64,000 nucleotides of DNA, taken from the NCBI RefSeq assembly GCF_007859915.1, contig NZ_SJPM01000002.1, positions 189,346-253,345 of the forward strand, in the 5' to 3' direction. Numbering within the stretch: the first letter of the stretch is position 1; every line of letters starts with the position of its first letter. Below the pieces are notes generated by a model. It worked only from the letters and a program-made list of their open reading frames with translations. It ran no database searches and was not told the DNA's origin. Below, one piece after another: positions 6,835 through 16,192 of this stretch. The position numbers and the translations under genes are program-made. Origin of the DNA: Neorhodopirellula pilleata. Lineage in GTDB: Bacteria; Planctomycetota; Planctomycetia; Pirellulales; Pirellulaceae.

Positions 6835-9800
6835 ATGCTTGCTAACGAACTTATCGATCTCTTGGAACGTCGCGGTCTGCTCGACCAAGAAATCATCGAA
6901 GCCCTGCGGGAACAACTCACCGAAGGCGGGGCTCGGGTCACGCCCGAAGCCGTCGCAAAGTTGCTCGTCGACAACGGCCAACTGACCCGCTTTCAAGCCA
7001 CCAAGTTGATCGGGGAAATTCGTAACGAAGACTACGAAGACGCCGCCGAAGTCGTCGAAATCGAAGACGAGTTGGGCGTCGCCGAGGCGTTCGAAGACGA
7101 GATCGCCGAAGCCGATATGATCGACAATGTCTTTGAAGCCGAGGCGGTGATGATGGACGACCAACCGGTCTTGGTCGAAGCCGAACCGGTGGCCGTGGCG
7201 GCCCAACCGGTTCGAGGCGGTGGCGGTGGAGGAGGAGGCTACGATTCTGCCGGTCAAGACGGCGAACGTCCCAAGCGACGTCCGCCGGGTCGCGTCAAAC
7301 CGCCCGAACACAAGTCGGTCTGGGACTCGTTCAAGGTCTACGGTTATCTCGGAATCATCGGCTTCCTGATCATCGCCGGGTTCGGGTTCTATTTTATCCT
7401 GACCAAGCAAAACGCCGACGATGTGATCGCGCTGGCGAACAAGCAATACGATTCGCAAAGTTATCAACCGGCCCAAGACGCCTACCTCGGGTTCTTGGCC
7501 TCGTTCGGTCAACAGAACCAGTACTCCTCACTCGCGCGAACTCGCATCACGATGTGCGAATTGTATCGCGGCGAGCAGATGACCGATCCGACCAAGGCGC
7601 TCGAACTGTGCCAGGAGAAACTGCCGGGCATCGTCGAAGAAGAAGGCTTGAACCAGGAACGCGGCAACCTCGCGGCGCTGTTAGTCGACATCGCCGAAAA
7701 CATCGCCGAAGCGGCGAGCAAAGCCACCGTCACCGAAGAGAAGCAACAATTACTCAACCGGCTCAATGAGCAATGGGAATTGGTCAACAACCCGAACTAC
7801 ATGCTCGCGTCAATGAAGACGACCCTCGAGGGTCGCGTGTTGCAAATCACCGAAACTCAAAACCGAGTCAAACGGGACATCGATCGAAACATCCGCTTGG
7901 ATGAAACCGAAGCGGCGATGAAAACCGCCCTCGCCGAGAAAGATACCAAAGCCTCATACGACTTCCGCAAGTCGTTGCTGCGTGATTTTCCCGAACTCGC
8001 TGTCAATGAACGTCTGACGGTGTTGATCAAGCAGGCCAGCGAAATCCAACAGACGTTGGTGGCCCCCACCAAGAACGTACCCGAGCCCGCGATCGCTAAC
8101 GAAGAAAACGCGACCTTGCAATCAATCGTGTTGACCACCCGGCAAGGCTCGCCGATTCCCGGATTGGAACGTGAGATTTTCTATCTGCGAGCCGGAGGCA
8201 GCGTGCTCGCGTTCTCTGCCCATGACGGACGTTTGTTGTGGCGTCAGTTCACCGGCTATGGCGAAGACCACACGCCGATCCGATTGAACGAAGGCGACGC
8301 GGTGTTGCTCAGTGATATCGCCACGAACGAAGTCCGGCGGTGCGAAGGCCAGGACGGCAAGTTGCAATGGCGATCCGATATCGGCGAATCGTTCGTCGAA
8401 CCCGTCGCAGGCAAAGATTCCATTTTGATTTCCGCGAAATCGGGGCGGTTGATTTCGTTGAATTCGGAAACCGGCGATCCGAATTGGGGTACCCAATTGC
8501 CACAACCGCTCGTCACACCAGCCGGGCTCGACGACAAATTGCAACGGGTTTATATCCCCGGAAACCACAGCAACCTTTACACGCTCGACGCCCGCACGGG
8601 CAAGTGTGTGGAAAGTTTCTATATCGGGCATGAACAAGGCACCGTCGTGGTGCCTCCTGTATCGTTGCTCGGGCACTTATTCGTGATCGAAAACGCCGGT
8701 GCGGATTACGCTCAAGTTCACGTGTTGCGAATGGATGAACGCGGTGAAAAACTCAAGGTCGCTCAACAACCGTTTCGTTTGGTCGGCAATGTGATCGTCC
8801 CACCGGTGATCCAACAACGACGTATCATCGTTCTAACCGATCGAGGTCAAGTCGCCGTCTACGACATCGAACCGACCGCCGAGCGACAACAAGTCTCACG
8901 GATCGCCGAGCAGGTCGCCTCCTACGACACGCCGACGTTGACCCGTATGGCGGTCGGCCGCAGCCAAATGTGGATCACGGGCACGCGGGTCGGCCGATAC
9001 GAGTTGCAAATCAACACGGGACGCGTTGTCTACGATTGGGGCAAAGCCGAAGGTGACTCGTTCGTCGGCCAACCTCTCGCGTTTGAGGACACATTGATCC
9101 ACGCTCGCGTGTTGCGTGGCACGTCGGCGATCCGCGTGACAGCGGCCGAACCAAAGACCGGCAACGAATTATGGCGGACCGATGTCGGTACCCCGATCTC
9201 GATGCTCGCGCAAACTCAGGGCGGCTTCCACGCGGTCACCAGCCAAGGCGCATTGTTCGAACTTGATCGTGAATCGTTGCAGAGCGGTTCGACTCAAGGA
9301 CCGATCGAAAACCCGGGTGCCAATTCGATCAAGATGAACTTCAGCACGCCGATCGAATTGCCCGACAATCGGCGCGTGCTGTTGAATCAATCGCAACGCG
9401 GCGAAGCGATGATCTATGACCCGAATCGTCGCAGCGAAAAGTTGAGAAAGATTACGTTCAACCTGACCGGCCCCAAGCCGACCGGCGTGGGCGTCTTCAG
9501 CGGTGGCGGGATTTTCTTGCCGCTGGATTCCGGACGAGCCGTCTTGATGGATTGGCAAACCGGAACCGAAGGAGGATCGACGGCCGAAAACAAAGGGTCG
9601 CCTTTCCAACCGCTCAGTGATCCGACCGCGACGGTCTCGTGGACAACACCGGTGGTACTGCCCGACGACGCTGATCAAGTCGTCATCGCCGATAGTCGCA
9701 AAAAAATCTATCGTCTTCGTGTCGGCGATCAAATCTCTGACCTGGCCACCGCCGACTTGGAAACCCCCTTCCTCGGACAAACGATCGGCGTCGATGATGT

Positions 9801-10245
9801 TTTCATAGGCGGTGCCAATGGTCCGGCGGCGGACTTCCTGATCGGATACGAGATGGATTCGTTGAAACAGAAGTTCAAAAAACTACTCGACGGTCGGATC
9901 GCTTGGGGACCGTCGTTGGCGAAATCCGATGATCGGGAATTGGCCTTGGTGCTCACCAATGATTCCATCCTGCGTGGATTCGATGCCGAGGGAACTCAAG
10001 TGTTCGAAACTCCGATGCAGGTGGCGGGAGTGCCGATCGAGGAGATCGTCGCGATTCAAGGCCGTTGGATCTTGACCGGCCAAGACGGTTGGCTGGTCGC
10101 GATCGATCCGGCCAGCGGCGAGATCGATGGCACCATCGAATTGGGACAACCGTTGTCGGCGAGTCCCCTGCCGGTCGGCAACAAGCTATTGGTGCCCGGC
10201 GCCGAGGGTGTCGTTTACATCACCAACATTCCCGGAAAAGAATAA
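6835..10245 (+). CDS. giant membrane-anchored PQQ-type beta-propeller protein
   Basis: This 1136-aa protein has five parts. Residues 1-65 are a helical domain (ELIDLLERRGLLDQEIIEAL, then VTPEAVAKLLVDNGQLTRFQ). An acidic linker with a poly-Gly tract covers about 66-160. A transmembrane helix is at about 168-190 (VYGYLGIIGFLIIAGFGFYF), and a helical, TPR-like periplasmic part at about 195-400. From about 415 to the end there are repeated PQQ/BamB-like propeller blades, such as VLAFSAHDGRLLWRQF, LISLNSETGDPNWGT and LVAIDPASGEIDGTIELGQ. The cytosolic N-terminus is therefore linked to a large periplasmic propeller. It follows the ExbD genes and is 4 bases from the next gene. A scaffold or substrate-docking role in an energised envelope complex is inferred. 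Confidence 0.88.
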   Translation: MLANELIDLLERRGLLDQEIIEALREQLTEGGARVTPEAVAKLLVDNGQLTRFQATKLIGEIRNEDYEDAAEVVEIEDELGVAEAFEDEIAEADMIDNVFEAEAVMMDDQPVLVEAEPVAVAAQPVRGGGGGGGGYDSAGQDGERPKRRPPGRVKPPEHKSVWDSFKVYGYLGIIGFLIIAGFGFYFILTKQNADDVIALANKQYDSQSYQPAQDAYLGFLASFGQQNQYSSLARTRITMCELYRGEQMTDPTKALELCQEKLPGIVEEEGLNQERGNLAALLVDIAENIAEAASKATVTEEKQQLLNRLNEQWELVNNPNYMLASMKTTLEGRVLQITETQNRVKRDIDRNIRLDETEAAMKTALAEKDTKASYDFRKSLLRDFPELAVNERLTVLIKQASEIQQTLVAPTKNVPEPAIANEENATLQSIVLTTRQGSPIPGLEREIFYLRAGGSVLAFSAHDGRLLWRQFTGYGEDHTPIRLNEGDAVLLSDIATNEVRRCEGQDGKLQWRSDIGESFVEPVAGKDSILISAKSGRLISLNSETGDPNWGTQLPQPLVTPAGLDDKLQRVYIPGNHSNLYTLDARTGKCVESFYIGHEQGTVVVPPVSLLGHLFVIENAGADYAQVHVLRMDERGEKLKVAQQPFRLVGNVIVPPVIQQRRIIVLTDRGQVAVYDIEPTAERQQVSRIAEQVASYDTPTLTRMAVGRSQMWITGTRVGRYELQINTGRVVYDWGKAEGDSFVGQPLAFEDTLIHARVLRGTSAIRVTAAEPKTGNELWRTDVGTPISMLAQTQGGFHAVTSQGALFELDRESLQSGSTQGPIENPGANSIKMNFSTPIELPDNRRVLLNQSQRGEAMIYDPNRRSEKLRKITFNLTGPKPTGVGVFSGGGIFLPLDSGRAVLMDWQTGTEGGSTAENKGSPFQPLSDPTATVSWTTPVVLPDDADQVVIADSRKKIYRLRVGDQISDLATADLETPFLGQTIGVDDVFIGGANGPAADFLIGYEMDSLKQKFKKLLDGRIAWGPSLAKSDDRELALVLTNDSILRGFDAEGTQVFETPMQVAGVPIEEIVAIQGRWILTGQDGWLVAIDPASGEIDGTIELGQPLSASPLPVGNKLLVPGAEGVVYITNIPGKE

Positions 10246-10249
10246 CCCC

Positions 10250-12628
10250 GTGGATAACATTATTCATACAAAACGAGTTCGGCTGTTGTTCTGGTGCACG
10301 TTATGGTGCGCCGCGTTCAGTTGGGGAAGCTTGACGGCCACGTCCGTGCGGGCGGAGATCATCAATTACGCCGAAAAGGGCCGACCCGAAGACCCCGGTT
10401 TGGAACTGCTGCAAGAGGATCCTCACGACATCATCCTGTTCAAAGAATCTGCCGGTGGCGGATGGGTGAAGGTGCATTTGCTCGAATTGCCCGGTCGCCG
10501 GATGCCGGACTCTCCCAATGGTAGCCTGGTTTTTCGGATTAAAGGGATCGAAGCCAAAGACTTCACGGCGAAGTGGGAAGATATCGAGATGATCGATTTC
10601 TGGGAAACCCGTTTGGAACGTGAAACCACAGAGCGAATCAAGAACGAAGATTTCCCTGGGGCCTATCCATTTTTGTCGGTATTGATACGCGACTATCCCA
10701 ACCGCCCCAACCTACGGACGCTTCGCGGTGAGTTTCTCTTCCGCGACGCCGGGCGGCGAGCGAAGCAAGGTGAAGTCGGCCCGGCCCTGGCGATGCTGGA
10801 AGAGTTACATCGCTATGCACCGGAGTACCGATCGGACATCGTGATGCAGGCGATTTCCAGGATGACCGACTTGTTGATGCAAGACTTAATGAACAAGAAG
10901 GAATTGGAGCTGGCTCAGAAACTGCTTGCCCGCTTGGAAAAAGACTACTTTGGCAAACCGGTAACCTCCATCAAAAAGTGGAACGATACGTTCTACCAAA
11001 TGGCTTTGCAACGAAAAGAAGCCGCCGAGAAGGAACTCGAGGAAGGAATCAAAACGAACGTCTTTCAAAACTATCGCAACGCCCGACGCCTGTCACGTGA
11101 ATGCCTATACTTAAAACCGTCCATCGAAGGCGGGAAAGAACTCGTTCGTAAGATCGACGAGATTTACCCGCTGGTCAATGTCGGTGTCTTGCAAACCGCC
11201 AAAGACCCTGACCCGACGCGATTGGACAACTGGGCCGCGCGGCGTGCCGGTCGATTGTTGTATCGAGTGCTGTTCGAAATGCAGGGTGCCGGACCCGAGG
11301 GCGGCGAGTACGAGTTTCTGTTCGGCGATACCGAACAAACCCCCGACCGCATGAAGTTTTCGATGATCTTGGCCCCAGAGAAACTTCCGCCGCCTCTGAA
11401 TTCGGTCAACGGATTCTTCATCGCCGATCGATTGGCCGAACGTGTCGATCCGGGCAGCGACGTGTACTTCTCGCCTTGGGCAGCCGCTGTCAACGCGATC
11501 GGACTCGACGGCCCCAAACAGATCGATTGCACTCTGCGACGACCGAACGTATTGCCCTCCGCGTTGATCCAAATGACCGTCGACGGAAGTTGGTTCGGCG
11601 GCAAACCGGGATCACCGACCGGTGACTACCGACGCGATGTCGTCGAGGGCGATGTCATTCGTTATACCCTCGTCGGGAAACAACGCACCGCCACCCAACC
11701 ACGCGAGATCGTCGAGATCCGCACCGAATCGGCCAGCGACGGTGTCGCCAAATTGCTGCAGGGCGAGGTCGATGTGCTTGATCAATTGTTTCCCGCCGAT
11801 GCCGTCCGCTTGGAAAAGAACCGGTCCGTCCGCGTTGCAAAGTATCCGTTACCGAGCATCCACATGCTTGTCCCGTGTAGCGACCACGCCTACCTGGCCG
11901 AACGAACCTTCCGACGCGCCTTGGTCTACGGCACCAACCGCGAAGACATCCTGTCCGGTGAGTTGCTCGAGAGCCTCGAGGTTCCCGGCTGCCGCGTGCT
12001 GTCGGGACCGTTTCCGGCCGGACTCGAAGACAACGATCCTCTCGGTTACGCCTACGACCAAAACATTCAACCACGTCGGTACGAACCCCGATTGGCGAAA
12101 CTGTTGATGACCATGAACACCAATCAAATGGAAGCATTGGCCAAACGTCGCAAGGAAGAAGTGCCCGAACTCAAACCGATTCGATTGGCATTCCCGCCCG
12201 AGAACCTGTCAAGAACGGCTTGTGAAGCGATCAAAAGCCAGTGGGAATTATTGGATCTCAAAATTGAATTGATCGAATTGCCGGTCGGTCAAGCGTTCCC
12301 GGAGAAAGGCCAAGCGGATTTGGCTTATGTCGCTGCCGCCGTCTGGGAACCGATCATCGACGCTCGCCGAGTCCTCGGCCCCGATGGCATGGCCGGCAGT
12401 ACCGATCAATTGGTCGGATTAGGTCTGCGTCGGTTGGAAGAGTCCAAAAACTGGAAAGACGCCCGCGATCGATTGCTCGATCTGCACTTCATCGCCAACA
12501 ATGAATTGCCGGTTTTGCCGCTTTGGCAACTCGTCGATTCGTACGCCTACAATCGGAACCTGCTTGGCGTCGGCTCGGATATCGTTTCCCTCTACCAGAA
12601 CGCCGAAAAGTGGAGGTTATCGCTATGA
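10250..12628 (+). CDS. exported solute-binding protein, family 5-like (peptide/nickel type)
   Basis: This 792-aa protein starts at GTG 10250, four bases after the previous stop, with GGAAAAG as ribosome-binding site. It has a signal peptide (about 1-35), then a helical repeat region (about 130-330). A C-terminal domain of about 450 residues resembles family-5 solute-binding proteins, with blocks such as GVAKLLQGEVDVLDQLFPAD, RRALVYGTNREDILSGELL and LPVLPLWQLVDSYAYNR. Free family-5 proteins are about 500-550 aa, so the helical N-terminal third is extra. No ABC permease is nearby, so it probably serves the ExbBD/propeller complex rather than an ABC importer. The ligand is unknown. Confidence 0.8.
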   Translation: MDNIIHTKRVRLLFWCTLWCAAFSWGSLTATSVRAEIINYAEKGRPEDPGLELLQEDPHDIILFKESAGGGWVKVHLLELPGRRMPDSPNGSLVFRIKGIEAKDFTAKWEDIEMIDFWETRLERETTERIKNEDFPGAYPFLSVLIRDYPNRPNLRTLRGEFLFRDAGRRAKQGEVGPALAMLEELHRYAPEYRSDIVMQAISRMTDLLMQDLMNKKELELAQKLLARLEKDYFGKPVTSIKKWNDTFYQMALQRKEAAEKELEEGIKTNVFQNYRNARRLSRECLYLKPSIEGGKELVRKIDEIYPLVNVGVLQTAKDPDPTRLDNWAARRAGRLLYRVLFEMQGAGPEGGEYEFLFGDTEQTPDRMKFSMILAPEKLPPPLNSVNGFFIADRLAERVDPGSDVYFSPWAAAVNAIGLDGPKQIDCTLRRPNVLPSALIQMTVDGSWFGGKPGSPTGDYRRDVVEGDVIRYTLVGKQRTATQPREIVEIRTESASDGVAKLLQGEVDVLDQLFPADAVRLEKNRSVRVAKYPLPSIHMLVPCSDHAYLAERTFRRALVYGTNREDILSGELLESLEVPGCRVLSGPFPAGLEDNDPLGYAYDQNIQPRRYEPRLAKLLMTMNTNQMEALAKRRKEEVPELKPIRLAFPPENLSRTACEAIKSQWELLDLKIELIELPVGQAFPEKGQADLAYVAAAVWEPIIDARRVLGPDGMAGSTDQLVGLGLRRLEESKNWKDARDRLLDLHFIANNELPVLPLWQLVDSYAYNRNLLGVGSDIVSLYQNAEKWRLSL

Positions 12629-14604
12629 ATAAAACCTCAACGGACCGCTCCCGTCACAGCAAGCTTCCCTACGTATTGCTGCTCGCGATCCTCGTGCCAC
12701 TGCCGCTCCTTGCGATCGATCAAGATGATTCCGCGCCGGCCGAAACGGTTGTTGTCGAGCCAAGCATCGCATCGAACAACGAGGCCTTAGGATCACCCGA
12801 GGCGGCAATGACGTCTGAGGTCGGAGCTGCGCCGGAAGCCTCCACCGTGTTACCCGAATCTGCGCCGGAGACTTCCGATGTCGCCGAGGCGCTCGATGAA
12901 ATCGAAGAACGCCCCGAGGATCCGGCACCGTTCGATTTCTCACCCTACCGTGTGTTGATCTGGATCGCATCAGACAACCCACGCATCAATGCGGCGTCGA
13001 TCGAAGATCGCTTGCTCGATTATCTTGACCGCGATTTCTTCTCGATTTGGCGGACCGCGATCGCCGATGCACCGCCCGCCGTCGCGACCGTCGCTCAGCG
13101 AGATTTGGCTGCGTTGAATTTCGATGTGATCGCCGCATCGGATCCGGTCATCGCCATCAAACGAACTCACAAAGATTCCATTCGCATCCACTTCGCCGCC
13201 GACGCCGGTCGCTTCTTGAAACAAATCCAAGGTACCAAGGGAAGAGTGAGCGACATCATTCGGCGTATCGAAGCGGACCCGGAATACGAAACCACACCGG
13301 CCAAGTTTGCGTGGAAAGAGAAACTCGTCGCGATCGACGGGGACGCCGTCGCGGTGCAAGAATTGTGGAAAGACGAAGCCACCGAAGCGGTGTTGGTCTC
13401 ACGCGGGATGGCCGAGACATTCGACGACCCCAGTGCGAAGATGATCGTGCCACCGGTCGAAGGACAGGTGGTTGAGGCGATCGAAGGGTTCGACAAAATT
13501 TACTTCGTACGTTTGCAAACTCGCCAATCGCCGATGAGCGTCCAAGTCAGCGAATTGGATACTCTGATGCGACACTTCGGATCCCTAACGACGATGACGC
13601 TGGGGGTTCAATCGCAACTGCCTGAAGTCATCGGTGCGGCCGTTCGTGAAACCTTCTCGCCCGTCGTTCGGATTGACGATGCCGGACAAAAAGATGCTAC
13701 CGGACTCGTCCGGGCCTCCGGCTTGGCCCTCGATCCGGATTCGCCCGCCCACGTCCGCGTCGGCGATATTCTCGAACCGATGGTTCGCAAGGACGATCGC
13801 AACGGCAAACCGATGACGATCGGGCCACTCGATTGGGCCTATCTATTAACCAAAGAGGTTGACGGTCATAAAGTCAAAATGGATTTTCACGCCGGGCGAA
13901 TGGGAGGGTTACAAGGACGCAAGAACAATCGTACGCACCGAATGGGTATCGTCAGCCGTCCAAGTCGAGACGACACCACGCTGAGACTACATGCCAAAGG
14001 CAAACCCGACCTACCGTTAATCGGATATGAGATCTACGACAAGGATCTTGAAGGCACGAACATGACATTCGTCGGACGCACGAATTGGAACGGCGTCATG
14101 GAAGTTGATAAGATCGAGACGCCGTTAAGATTGCTTTATGTCAAAAACGGAGGTGCGGTTTTGGCACGGCTACCGATCGTGCCAGGCCATCACCCCACCG
14201 CCGTCGCCGACTTGGAAGGCGATGACATGCGATTGCAAGCCGAGTCGTACATCCGTGGCGTTCAAAATGTGATCATCGATTTGGTCGCGATTCGAGAACT
14301 GTTCAAAGCCCGTATCATGTTGCGGCTTAAGAAAGGCGAACTCAAGGAAGCCGATGAATTGCTAGAAGCATTACGGAACGAGCCTTCCAATGAACGGATC
14401 GCCAACGACATGGGTAAGAAACAAACCGAGTTCCTCAAGGCGATCGGACGCAACGCGAATCAACAACGCAAGGTCGATGAGATGTTCAGCACGACGCGAA
14501 AATTGTTGTCTCAACACATCAACCCGAAACTCGTCAACGATCTCGAAGAAGCGATGATCCAGGCCAAAGCCAACGGCGGTAAATTGCCCGCCGAAGAGGA
14601 ATGA
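12625..14604 (+). CDS. exported protein of unknown function, last gene of the ExbBD cluster
   Basis: This 659-aa protein begins with ATG overlapping the previous stop (ATGA), so it is translationally coupled to the solute-binding gene. It has a signal peptide or anchor at about 12-30 (LPYVLLLAILVPLPLLAID), an Ala/Glu/Pro-rich linker to about 115, then a large soluble region and a helical C-terminus (ARIMLRLKKGELKEADELLE). I do not recognise a family. Its position makes it the likely fifth type of component in the envelope complex. No downstream gene follows on this strand for 320 bases. Confidence 0.8.
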   Translation: MNKTSTDRSRHSKLPYVLLLAILVPLPLLAIDQDDSAPAETVVVEPSIASNNEALGSPEAAMTSEVGAAPEASTVLPESAPETSDVAEALDEIEERPEDPAPFDFSPYRVLIWIASDNPRINAASIEDRLLDYLDRDFFSIWRTAIADAPPAVATVAQRDLAALNFDVIAASDPVIAIKRTHKDSIRIHFAADAGRFLKQIQGTKGRVSDIIRRIEADPEYETTPAKFAWKEKLVAIDGDAVAVQELWKDEATEAVLVSRGMAETFDDPSAKMIVPPVEGQVVEAIEGFDKIYFVRLQTRQSPMSVQVSELDTLMRHFGSLTTMTLGVQSQLPEVIGAAVRETFSPVVRIDDAGQKDATGLVRASGLALDPDSPAHVRVGDILEPMVRKDDRNGKPMTIGPLDWAYLLTKEVDGHKVKMDFHAGRMGGLQGRKNNRTHRMGIVSRPSRDDTTLRLHAKGKPDLPLIGYEIYDKDLEGTNMTFVGRTNWNGVMEVDKIETPLRLLYVKNGGAVLARLPIVPGHHPTAVADLEGDDMRLQAESYIRGVQNVIIDLVAIRELFKARIMLRLKKGELKEADELLEALRNEPSNERIANDMGKKQTEFLKAIGRNANQQRKVDEMFSTTRKLLSQHINPKLVNDLEEAMIQAKANGGKLPAEEE

Positions 14605-14784
14605 AGGCTTCGGGTTTACACTCTCAAAAGCGCAGCCTCTAGATTCACACGCGGAGTTGAGATGGGGAATCGGTTGCGGCTTGCGACCGAGGAAACGGCA
14701 AAGGATCGCAAACCCAATTTTCGACCACTTCGAAAGAACTGCTCGACCCACCATCGGAGAGGCCAGATATTAGCCTTCCGACCG

Positions 14785-14881
14785 ACCCAGGGATAAGTCC
14801 GGCTACCCGGAGATAAGTCATCATGCAACCGGCGATAACACCCTTCTCGCGTCCTTATGTCCGGAACAACCGGGGATAATT
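14785..14881. promoter_or_regulatory. phased CCGGNGATAA repeats upstream of the nucleotidyltransferase-like gene
   Basis: Four similar 14-mers (ACCCAGGGATAAGT, ACCCGGAGATAAGT, AACCGGCGATAACA, AACCGGGGATAATT) start at 14785, 14805, 14827 and 14868. Their GATAA cores are 20, 22 and 41 bases apart, that is, two, two and four helical turns. An inverted imperfect copy (CTTATGTCCGG) lies near 14854. This looks like an operator array or iteron set. The 14605-14923 interval holds no gene. Confidence 0.4.
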
Positions 14882-14923
14882 ACCTCGTTCCCCATCAGGC
14901 ACAACACGGAGTATCAAACAAAC

Positions 14924-15352
14924 GTGATTCCTGAATTCAGAGGCGATGGATACTTGCCCGATGGTTTGCACGTTGCTTCCGAAGCCGATGTCATGTTTCG
15001 TTTCGGCACTGCAACGCGGCAGCGACAGTGGCTTGCCCTGCGGCTTCGGCGATGGCTCGAACTTGCACGTATCATTGACGCGAAACGATTTTTCGTTGAT
15101 GGTAGTTTCGTCACTTCAAAATCGGAACCCGATGACGTGGATGCGGTTGTGTGGCTTCCCGATAATTTCGCTGAACGACTGGAACGCGGTGATTTGGAAG
15201 CAGTGGAACTCGATTCCATGCTTGTTTCTCGGCGTCCTGAAGAACTGTTCGCCGCCGAAGATCGACGTGACTGGGATGATTGGGTAGACTTCTTTGGCAG
15301 GACTCGAGAGTCAGATAATCGACGCAAGGGTTTAGTCGAGATTAAACTATGA
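14924..15352 (+). CDS. DUF6932-type nucleotidyltransferase-like protein
   Basis: This 142-aa protein begins MIPEFRGDGYLPDGLHVA and contains VDGSFVTSKSEPDDVDAVVW. The GSF...D-x-D arrangement is the nucleotidyltransferase (MNT) active-site pattern and is typical of DUF6932 proteins. The start is GTG 14924, with CACGGAG upstream. It overlaps the next small gene by ATGA. Such proteins often come in pairs with a small partner, in the manner of toxin-antitoxin or abortive-infection modules. That role is inferred. The phased repeats upstream would fit autoregulation. Confidence 0.75.
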   Translation: MIPEFRGDGYLPDGLHVASEADVMFRFGTATRQRQWLALRLRRWLELARIIDAKRFFVDGSFVTSKSEPDDVDAVVWLPDNFAERLERGDLEAVELDSMLVSRRPEELFAAEDRRDWDDWVDFFGRTRESDNRRKGLVEIKL

Positions 15353-15552
15353 TTCATAACACCACCGAATACGAGAAAGCCCAATCCGAACTGCGCGATT
15401 TGCAATCGCGTCTGGAGACGCTGCAGGCAGAGCATCCGATCGGCGAGAAGGGTTTCACCAAGGCTGGGATTCGTAAACTGATTGCTCGACTGAATGAAGA
15501 GCTCGCAGTGTTTGAGGGCAGTTCAGAAGCGAGATCATCCACCACCGGTTAG
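15349..15552 (+). CDS. small coiled-coil partner protein
   Basis: This 67-aa protein overlaps the preceding gene by four bases (ATGA). Residues about 7-30 (EYEKAQSELRDLQSRLETLQ) form a heptad-like coiled coil. The rest (GFTKAGIRKLIARLNEELA) could form a second helix pair. There is no recognised family. Coupling to the nucleotidyltransferase-like gene suggests a two-gene module in which this is the partner or antidote. Confidence 0.65.
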   Translation: MIHNTTEYEKAQSELRDLQSRLETLQAEHPIGEKGFTKAGIRKLIARLNEELAVFEGSSEARSSTTG

Positions 15553-15670
15553 ACTGCATTTTGTGGGGAACCATGAAATGCACACGAACGGCGTGGCCGA
15601 GTTCGAACGTAAAAGAGAGTGGTTCCGCGCCGCCGTGTGATTTCCAACATTCTGGCACGAAGTGCCCCAT

Positions 15671-15711
15671 CGTGCTCGTGCTCAGTGAAACGGTGCTCGT
15701 GCTCGTAATCG
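15671..15711. repeat. left inverted repeat flanking the S23 gene
   Basis: This 41-bp block is built of GTGCTCGTGCTC units and ends in CGTAATCG. It matches the reverse complement of 16120-16160 at 36 of 41 positions, with all five mismatches together in the middle. The pair encloses the four-helix-bundle gene. Confidence 0.85.
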
Positions 15712-15724
15712 AAAAGCAGCTTTG

Positions 15725-16192
15725 ATGACCGATCCAATCTTTGACCACGATCGACTGCATATTTACCGTCTGTCCATCGAGTATGTTTCGGCGGCTTTCG
15801 AGATTTCAAAATCGCTGAGCAGTTTGCATCGCCACGCACGTGATCAATGGCTCCGTGCGTCGCAATCGATTCCTCTGAACATCGCCGAGGGCAATTGCAA
15901 GCGAAGCGTGAAGGATCGTGCTCGTTTTTTCGACATCGCTCGCGGGTCAGCCTTTGAATGCGATGCGATCCAAGATGTGCTCGTTGTGTCCGGTGGATTG
16001 TATATCAAGACAAGCCGTGACATGAAGTTGACGCTCAAACGAGTCGCCTCGATGTTGACTCGGATGGCGATCAAGTTTGACGGGGTCGGGGAGTCATCGT
16101 ACAACTATCTGGCGGTGATCGATTACGAGCACGAGCACCGCGATGCTGAGCACGAGCACGAAAGAAAGCCAGAACCAGGCCGTGCACCTTAG
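15725..16192 (+). CDS. four-helix-bundle protein of the S23 (23S rRNA intervening sequence) family
   Basis: This 155-aa protein starts at ATG 15725. The core has the family signatures SQSIPLNIAEGN, RFFDIARGSAFECDAIQDVL and LKRVASMLTRMAIKF, which form an up-down four-helix bundle. Most family members are about 115-125 aa. Here the C-terminus is extended by YEHEHRDAEHEHE, encoded by the right-hand inverted repeat. In some bacteria such ORFs lie in intervening sequences inserted into 23S rRNA, but no rRNA is present here. Two broken copies lie at 17924-18115 and 20381-20566. Function is unknown. Confidence 0.9.
   Translation: MTDPIFDHDRLHIYRLSIEYVSAAFEISKSLSSLHRHARDQWLRASQSIPLNIAEGNCKRSVKDRARFFDIARGSAFECDAIQDVLVVSGGLYIKTSRDMKLTLKRVASMLTRMAIKFDGVGESSYNYLAVIDYEHEHRDAEHEHERKPEPGRAP
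16120..16160. repeat. right inverted repeat, overlapping the S23 gene 3' end
   Basis: This is the partner of 15671-15711. It is part of the coding sequence of the S23 gene and encodes the Glu-His repeat tail. The same block occurs in the two gene remnants, at about 18053-18090 and 20483-20526. Confidence 0.85.

Noticed and set aside
15725..16192. S23 gene as part of an rRNA intervening sequence here
   Set aside because: No 23S rRNA sequence is seen on either side.
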